Assembly: GCA_046233135.1 (NCBI GenBank)
Contig: JBJXHN010000001.1
Coordinates: forward strand, 806,001 to 870,000
Reading direction: 5' to 3'
DNA length: 64,000 bases
Source of the DNA: JBJXHN01 sp046233135
GTDB lineage: Bacteria > Pseudomonadota > Alphaproteobacteria > Rhodospirillales > Rhodospirillaceae
The notes beneath the pieces were generated by a model, which worked only from the letters and a program-made list of their open reading frames with translations, did not search any database and had not been told where the DNA came from. A program made the translations under genes and the position numbers. This document shows positions 59,468 to 64,000 of the stretch, piece after piece; the first letter of the stretch is position 1; each line of letters opens with the position of its first letter.

Positions 59468-60370
59468 ATGATCCCCGTTGGCATCTTCAGCGGCTATTTC
59501 CCCTATGATCTGGCCACCGTGATTTCCAAGCTGAAAGGACACGGCTTCAGCACCGTACAGCTGGATCTGGCCTTCAAGGACATGGACTTCACGCCGGGCA
59601 CCCTCACGGCGGCGAAATGCCACACCGTGCGCGACGCCTTCCGGGGCGCCAACCTGCCGATCTGCGCCATTTCCGGCTATACCAACATCGTCCATCCGGA
59701 CCCGGCGGAACGGAAACGGCGGGTGGATGCCCTGAAGGAGATCATCCGCCACGCCCGTGACCTGGGCACGCCCTACGTGATCTCGGAAACCGGCACCTTC
59801 GCGCCCGACAGCGACTGGGTTCACCACCCGCGCAACAAGACCCCGGAAGGCTACGCCGAGGCTCTGGAGGTCATCGCCGACCTTGCCCAGGTCGCCTATG
59901 ACCACGGGGCGGTGTTCCTGGTGGAAAACTACGTCAACAACGTGGTGGGCTCGGTGGCCGAAGTCTTGCGGCTGTTCGCCGACCTGCGGCACCCCGGGCT
60001 GGGCTTGCTGATGGACCCCACCAACTACTTCGACGACGTGACGATCAACCATGTGGACGCGACGCTGAACGCCATGTTCGATGCGCTCGGCGACCGCATC
60101 CGCATTGCCCACGCCAAGGACTGCAAGCGGGCGGAAAACACGGTGGAGAAACACGCCCACATCGACGCGTCGGAAGCCCATACGTTCCGGGGCGCGGGCG
60201 CGGTGGAACTGCCCGCACCGGGGCTGGGGTCGCTGAACTATGACCTCTACCTGAAGCGCCTGAGCGAGTTGCATCCCAACATCCCGCTGATCATCGAACA
60301 CCTGGACGAAGCGGACGTGCCGCGCGCCAAGGCTTTCGTTGACGGCAAGCTGAAGGCGGTCGGGGCCTGA
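59468..60370 (+). CDS. Sugar phosphate isomerase/epimerase (xylose-isomerase-like TIM barrel)
   Basis: 300 residues, AP endonuclease 2/XI-like TIM barrel. Metal-ligand positions are recognisable: VISETG (Glu), VFLVENYVNN (Glu), LLMDPTNYF (Asp) followed by IAHAKDCK with the conserved HAKD, and IIEHLDEADV (C-terminal Glu). It isomerises or epimerises a keto-sugar, probably the product of the adjacent oxidoreductase. Last gene of the operon; nothing resembling a T-run terminator is obvious after it. Confidence 0.9.
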   Translation: MIPVGIFSGYFPYDLATVISKLKGHGFSTVQLDLAFKDMDFTPGTLTAAKCHTVRDAFRGANLPICAISGYTNIVHPDPAERKRRVDALKEIIRHARDLGTPYVISETGTFAPDSDWVHHPRNKTPEGYAEALEVIADLAQVAYDHGAVFLVENYVNNVVGSVAEVLRLFADLRHPGLGLLMDPTNYFDDVTINHVDATLNAMFDALGDRIRIAHAKDCKRAENTVEKHAHIDASEAHTFRGAGAVELPAPGLGSLNYDLYLKRLSELHPNIPLIIEHLDEADVPRAKAFVDGKLKAVGA

Positions 60371-60967
60371 TCATCCCTCGGATCCCACCGCCCCTTCGCG
60401 GCGGCTTCCCGGACGCTGCCTCCTCCTCCCCGTCCGGGAACCGCCGCGCTTCTTTAGCACCGGCTTGTCCCGCTAATGCCCACCCCTGCGGAATCAAACA
60501 CTAAAGAAGTGCATCGCAAAATACTGAGCATTGCCACTGAAAAGTGAGTGATTATTGGCTGGTGTGGCCGTGGTAAGACTGACAACTCACTGCGTCGGGC
60601 ACGCTTTTTATTGTGAGCCGGCATGTTAACACTTCTACTGTCCGCAGCGCATTGCGTAACCAGACCCCCGCGTTCCCACAGAAAAAAGGACCCACTAAAA
60701 ATAGACAAAGGCATTTACAGACTCGATAAGTCAAAAGAATAACACAACCTCTTTAACCTATAATTTATAATATAACTAAAAGTTGTATATCAGCGAAAGT
60801 TATGGAGTTTGACCCAGCAAAACGAACCTTTCAGCTCACTTTAAAGGATTGCATTTTGTAAATTCTTAATCTAAGATAGATTTATAAAAGCTTATAGATG
60901 CAAAGTGACCAAGCAAGCACGCCGACAGCAGAGCCCCCATGGAATTTAAATATTGCGGGAGGGAACA
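60371..60967. other. A+T-rich intergenic region
   Basis: About 600 bases with no gene I can support. Composition shifts sharply to A+T from about 60480. Short ORFs on the minus strand (for example 60454-60714) have no recognisable family. 60740-60900 is poly-A/T-rich and probably contains the promoter of the protease/membrane pair. It may include remains of an inserted element, but no terminal repeats are visible. Confidence 0.5.
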
Positions 60968-61495
60968 GTGAAAAGGCGAACCTTCATTGCATCTGCGGTA
61001 GCATCTATCTTGAGTGCTGCAGTTTTCCCAGACAAAGCACTTTCACAATCTTGCTTAATAACGCCTAAATATCCATTTCCAGGTCTACCAGACATAGCTT
61101 TCATTACGTATATGCCACAGTACAGCCCAAACGGACTCGTCATACTGTACAATCCTGTTATAGTGTCACAAGCTGGTCCTTATCTAAGTGCCTTCTTTGA
61201 AGCACATGAATACGGACATGCATGCTTAAATCATATCAATCAGCAATTTTTCATGCAGGCAGCCAACCCGCTGACACGCTCATGGATGTCCCAGACGATG
61301 GAGCTGCAAGCCGACTCCTTCGCAACCCAAGTAATGTGCCAATATGGAAATATCATCTCTTTGCAACAGGCGGTAGCTTGGTTCAGCCAACAGATCCCTA
61401 ATCCTAATAACATGCTGCTCAGCACACATCCTCCAGGACCTGCCCGTGCCCAAAATATTCGCCAAACCGCATATCAACTCGGCGTTATAATATAG
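60968..61495 (+). CDS. Exported HExxH zinc metallopeptidase-like protein
   Basis: 175 residues. The GTG start at 60968 is behind GGGAGGGA and gives MKRRTFIASAVASILSAAVF, an export signal with a twin-Arg character. The mature part has HEYGHACLNH (HExxH at residues 80-84) and, downstream, MELQADSFAT with Glu112 and Ala-Asp (ExxAD), the gluzincin arrangement seen in M48-type proteases. Length is small for M48. Four Cys may form disulfides. It is much A+T-richer than the surroundings, suggesting acquisition by transfer. It lies 9 bp before the membrane gene. Confidence 0.75.
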   Translation: MKRRTFIASAVASILSAAVFPDKALSQSCLITPKYPFPGLPDIAFITYMPQYSPNGLVILYNPVIVSQAGPYLSAFFEAHEYGHACLNHINQQFFMQAANPLTRSWMSQTMELQADSFATQVMCQYGNIISLQQAVAWFSQQIPNPNNMLLSTHPPGPARAQNIRQTAYQLGVII

Positions 61496-61504
61496 GTTAA
61501 CGAC

Positions 61505-62290
61505 ATGAAAGAAGATACCTCAGGAAGCAACTTCTTCACAGGACCTATTGTCACATATATGTCCGGGATTGCCCTTATTATCTCACTTATTGCCGGCACT
61601 CACGGGCTATACGACACCTTTATCATCAAAAGAGAAAAGGAAAAGGCTGATGCTGTAGCTCAAGTCAGAGCGACGATCCGACGCTTGACCGAAATTAATG
61701 CAATGTCGGCATCAGCTTTTTCTACCAACCCGGAAGCAGCCATCTACATCTCCCAGAACAGCAATCCAGAAAAGATTGCTCTACTTGCGTACACAGATAA
61801 AGTTATTTCAGATCTGGAATATAACGAAACAGAAAACCTCATTGACGCAGGAAGCTATTTCCTTCTATCATCTGAACATCTTAACCTCGCAAATGCCAAA
61901 CTTGCTTTAAACTATGCGAAACGCGCTATTGCTGCCGCTGGCGATAATCGCGCTGTAGAGGCGGAAGCTTTACGCATCAATGCGCGAGCCCTGTTCGTGC
62001 CCAGCGAAATTCAGAACCGCGAGGAAGGGCGAAGAACATATAGTCAAGCGCGAGATATCGTCAGAAATTTCTCATCAGTTGCAAGCACCCAAGTTGAAAT
62101 AAACGTGGTTATCGACTGGATGGTTTCCGAAGCGAACTTTGGAGATTGCAAGCTTGCAAAGGATGCAGCCAGGGATATTGCACGGCTAGCATACGAAGGA
62201 GGAATACCACAGCATGCACTCTCTGCCTACCTGGCTCCGATAAAAATGGCAAGTCAAAAGACGACAGAATGTATCGCTGGTATTTTATAA
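61505..62290 (+). CDS. Membrane protein with helical-repeat (TPR-like) domain, unknown function
   Basis: 261 residues. One N-terminal membrane segment (IVTYMSGIALIISLIAGTHGLYD, about 15-37) is followed by a charged helix and a helical-repeat domain with TPR-like spacing (NLANAKLALNYAKRAIAAAGDNRAVEAEALRINARALF). I do not recognise a specific family. It is paired with the exported protease 9 bp upstream, shares its low G+C content, and was probably acquired with it. A role as a periplasm- or cytoplasm-facing partner of the protease is only a guess. Confidence 0.72.
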   Translation: MKEDTSGSNFFTGPIVTYMSGIALIISLIAGTHGLYDTFIIKREKEKADAVAQVRATIRRLTEINAMSASAFSTNPEAAIYISQNSNPEKIALLAYTDKVISDLEYNETENLIDAGSYFLLSSEHLNLANAKLALNYAKRAIAAAGDNRAVEAEALRINARALFVPSEIQNREEGRRTYSQARDIVRNFSSVASTQVEINVVIDWMVSEANFGDCKLAKDAARDIARLAYEGGIPQHALSAYLAPIKMASQKTTECIAGIL

Positions 62291-62568
62291 GGTGACCGAC
62301 TTATTCTCATGCAACACCATCGATATATTCTGGCTATCTTGCCGAGAAAAATTCGATAACAGATAAATGGGAACGCCTTACGAAAATAAGTATATTGCAG
62401 AAAGTAACATTCTACTCGGCTCATAGCCGAGCTAATGCATCATTCCAAAAGGAAGCATCAGCCGAAATTTGGAAAGTTTATGTATAAACAGAGAGCTCGC
62501 GCACTGACCGATGAATATTTTGAGTGTGGCAGTGCACGAGCCCCTCTAGATACTCCCTGCTTCCCTTG
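62291..62568. other. Intergenic region with a long inverted repeat
   Basis: Contains GCTCGCGCACTG (62495-62506) and CAGTGCACGAGC (62530-62541), complementary except one position, 23 bp apart. It could form a bidirectional terminator-like hairpin between the membrane gene and the convergent RND gene. No gene is seen. Confidence 0.5.
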
Positions 62569-64000
62569 CTACTCAGTATCTCGAGTAACCTTTGCCACCC
62601 GCCCCACTCCCGTCGCCACATCATGGGTGATCATCAGCAGGCTGGGGATCAGGATCAGGGTGATCACGGTGGCGAACATGATGCCGTAGGCCAGCGACAC
62701 CGCCGCCGGAATCAGGAACTGCGCCTGCAACGAGGTCTCGGCCAGCAGCGGCAGCAGCCCGGCCGCCGTGGTCAGCGAGGTCAGCAGCACCGCCCGCAGG
62801 CGGCTGCGGCAGGCTTCGCTAATGGCCTCGACCACCGTCAGGCCTTCGCCGCGCAGGTCGTTGAACCGCGCGGTCAGCAGCAGGCTGTCATTCACCACCA
62901 CCCCGCTCAGGGCGATGATGCCGTTCAGCGACAGGATGGTCAGCGGCATGCCGTGCACCAGATGCCCCAGCATCGCCCCGACGATGCCGAACGGGATCGC
63001 CGTCATGATCAGCACCGGCTGCACATAGGATTTCAGCGGAATCGCCAGCAGCATGTAGATCACCAGCATGGCAATCAGGAACACCTGTTCCATGGAGGAT
63101 TCCGTTTCCGCCTGTTCCTCGGCCTCGCCGGCGAAGTGGATATCCAGGTCGGGATAGCTGCGCAGCAGCCGGGGGGCCACATCCGCCTTCAACTGCGCCA
63201 CCAGGGCCGTGGACGACAGCACATCCTTGTCCACATCCGCCGACAGATAGACCGCCCGCTTGCTGTCGATCCGCGTCACCGACTGGCGGGTATAGCCATA
63301 GGTCACCTTGGCCACCGCGGACAGCGGCAGCACCACCCCGTCCGCCGTCCGCACCCGCGCCGACAGCACGTCCGCCGGATTCTGGCGGGCCTCCTCGGGG
63401 TAGCGGACCTTCACCTCCACCTCGTCCTGGTTCCGCTGGAACCGCTGCACCACCCGGCCGCTGAACGCCTGCAGCACCTGCAAGGCCAGGTCATCGGTGG
63501 ACAGGCCCAGCGCCCGCCCCTGGGCGGTCAGCTCCAGGCGCAATTGGGGCTGGCCGGGGCTCAGGTTCTCCTCCAGGCCGCTGACCGCCGGGATCGCCGC
63601 CAAGTGCTCCTGCAACGCCCGTCCTGCCGCCAGCAGGGTGTCGTCGCTGTCCGCCCGCAGCTCGATCCGCAAGGCATCGACCATCTGCGGCGCGTTCTGG
63701 ATGCTCAGGGTCCGCACCCCCTCGGGCAGGCCCGACCGGGTCCGCCATTCCCGGGTGAAAGCGTTGATGGTATAGGGCGCGTCCGGGGCCAGCTCGATGG
63801 TCATCCGCCCCGCCTGATCCCCCGACGAGGTCAGCTGCAAATGCTTGATCCCCGTGGGCCTCTCCGTGGGCCGGTCGCCCCCCTCCCCGCCCCGCAGCGC
63901 CACGTCGGTTTCATGGGCCCTGGCCTCCAGCAGCCGCAGGGCGGCATGGGTCTGGCCGAAGCTGGCGTCGCTTTGCATGGTCAGGACCGCCCGCACCGTA
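62569..64000 (-). CDS. RND efflux transporter, AcrB/HAE family (partial, 5' end off the right edge)
   Basis: The frame is open to the window edge; about 477 codons of the C-terminal half are visible. It contains the porter-domain segment SLDVL-like LRLELTAQGRALGLSTDDLALQVLQAF, then membrane helices with EQVFLIAMLVIYMLLAIPLKSYVQPVLIMTAIPFGIVGAMLGHLVHGMPLTILSLNGIIALSGVVVNDSLLL, the RND transmembrane 10-11 motif. The C-terminus ends soon after the twelfth helix. It is closer to heavy-metal/unknown-substrate RND pumps than to AcrB itself. The membrane-fusion protein gene is expected upstream, outside the window. Confidence 0.93.
   Translation of the reverse strand, partial: TVRAVLTMQSDASFGQTHAALRLLEARAHETDVALRGGEGGDRPTERPTGIKHLQLTSSGDQAGRMTIELAPDAPYTINAFTREWRTRSGLPEGVRTLSIQNAPQMVDALRIELRADSDDTLLAAGRALQEHLAAIPAVSGLEENLSPGQPQLRLELTAQGRALGLSTDDLALQVLQAFSGRVVQRFQRNQDEVEVKVRYPEEARQNPADVLSARVRTADGVVLPLSAVAKVTYGYTRQSVTRIDSKRAVYLSADVDKDVLSSTALVAQLKADVAPRLLRSYPDLDIHFAGEAEEQAETESSMEQVFLIAMLVIYMLLAIPLKSYVQPVLIMTAIPFGIVGAMLGHLVHGMPLTILSLNGIIALSGVVVNDSLLLTARFNDLRGEGLTVVEAISEACRSRLRAVLLTSLTTAAGLLPLLAETSLQAQFLIPAAVSLAYGIMFATVITLILIPSLLMITHDVATGVGRVAKVTRDTE

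Noticed and set aside
60454..60734. Short minus-strand ORFs in the A+T-rich gap
   Set aside because: No recognisable family, no ribosome site of note, and both overlap each other; not supported as genes.
33305..62540. Shared CAGTGCACGA at the right edges of both A+T-rich islands (33305-33314 and 62530-62539)
   Set aside because: Ten matching bases around a GTGCAC palindrome are weak evidence for an attachment site; no matching copy was found at the left edges and no integrase is present.
1..64000. CRISPR arrays, rRNA genes or complete IS elements
   Set aside because: No regularly spaced repeats, rRNA signatures or transposase genes were seen; the four 120-bp repeats are dispersed and non-coding.

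Overview
The window is a high-GC chromosomal segment of an alphaproteobacterium, most likely of the Rhodospirillales type. This is inferred from the pcm-tolC pair, the comEC-gltX-gltA order, the Liv/TRAP/TonB transport content, and a dispersed repeat whose core resembles alphaproteobacterial palindromic repeats. Both ends cut a gene: tolC on the left and an RND efflux pump on the right.

Layout. 1-7.0 kb: tolC and pcm on the minus strand, tRNA-Cys and tRNA-Asn with a terminator, a TehA/SLAC1-type channel, and a large acyl-CoA synthetase/GNAT fusion (Pat type). 7.0-8.8 kb: three copies of a 120-bp hairpin repeat around a TetR regulator and an acidic EF-hand protein. 8.8-15.2 kb: 5-oxoprolinase genes pxpBCA, divergent from a TRAP transporter (dctPQM) and a MarR-like regulator. 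15.2-22.9 kb: comEC, gltX, gltA, an SDR oxidoreductase and a Tat-exported multicopper oxidase. 23.0-33.3 kb: an A+T-richer accessory island. It holds a PspF-like sigma-54 activator, then a sigma-54 promoter candidate, then three start/stop-overlapping genes: a giant secreted/membrane von Willebrand A protein, a 1292-residue tubulin/FtsZ-like GTPase with C-terminal zinc ribbons, and a small zinc-knuckle protein. 33.3-39.0 kb: a LysE exporter, the fourth repeat copy, and a guanidine-I riboswitch controlling an ABC importer, a guanidine-hydrolase-like ureohydrolase and a very His-rich protein. 39.0-48.7 kb: an iron-siderophore locus (ECF sigma/FecR, TonB receptor, MFS, Fe ABC transporter, AraC regulator, Fur box). 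48.7-60.4 kb: a Liv-type importer with an M20 hydrolase, divergent from an XRE-cupin regulator and a deoC/ribokinase/RbsD/Gfo-Idh-MocA/TIM-barrel operon. 60.4-62.6 kb: an A+T-rich patch with a secreted HExxH protease and a membrane repeat protein. It is followed by the RND pump.

Two assemblies stand out. The first is the 23-33 kb locus. Its sigma-54 activator has no sensor domain and sits directly upstream of a well-spaced -24/-12 element, suggesting a stress-inducible cell-envelope system built on a tubulin-like GTPase and a vWA protein. A tubulin-vWA association has been proposed before from genome context (recalled, not checked). The sigma-54 control and the zinc-ribbon partners look distinctive here. 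The second is the guanidine operon. A Ni-type guanidine hydrolase is translationally coupled to a protein with 23 histidines in its first 55 residues, a candidate metal chaperone.

Functions are read from sequence motifs and family knowledge only; no searches were run.
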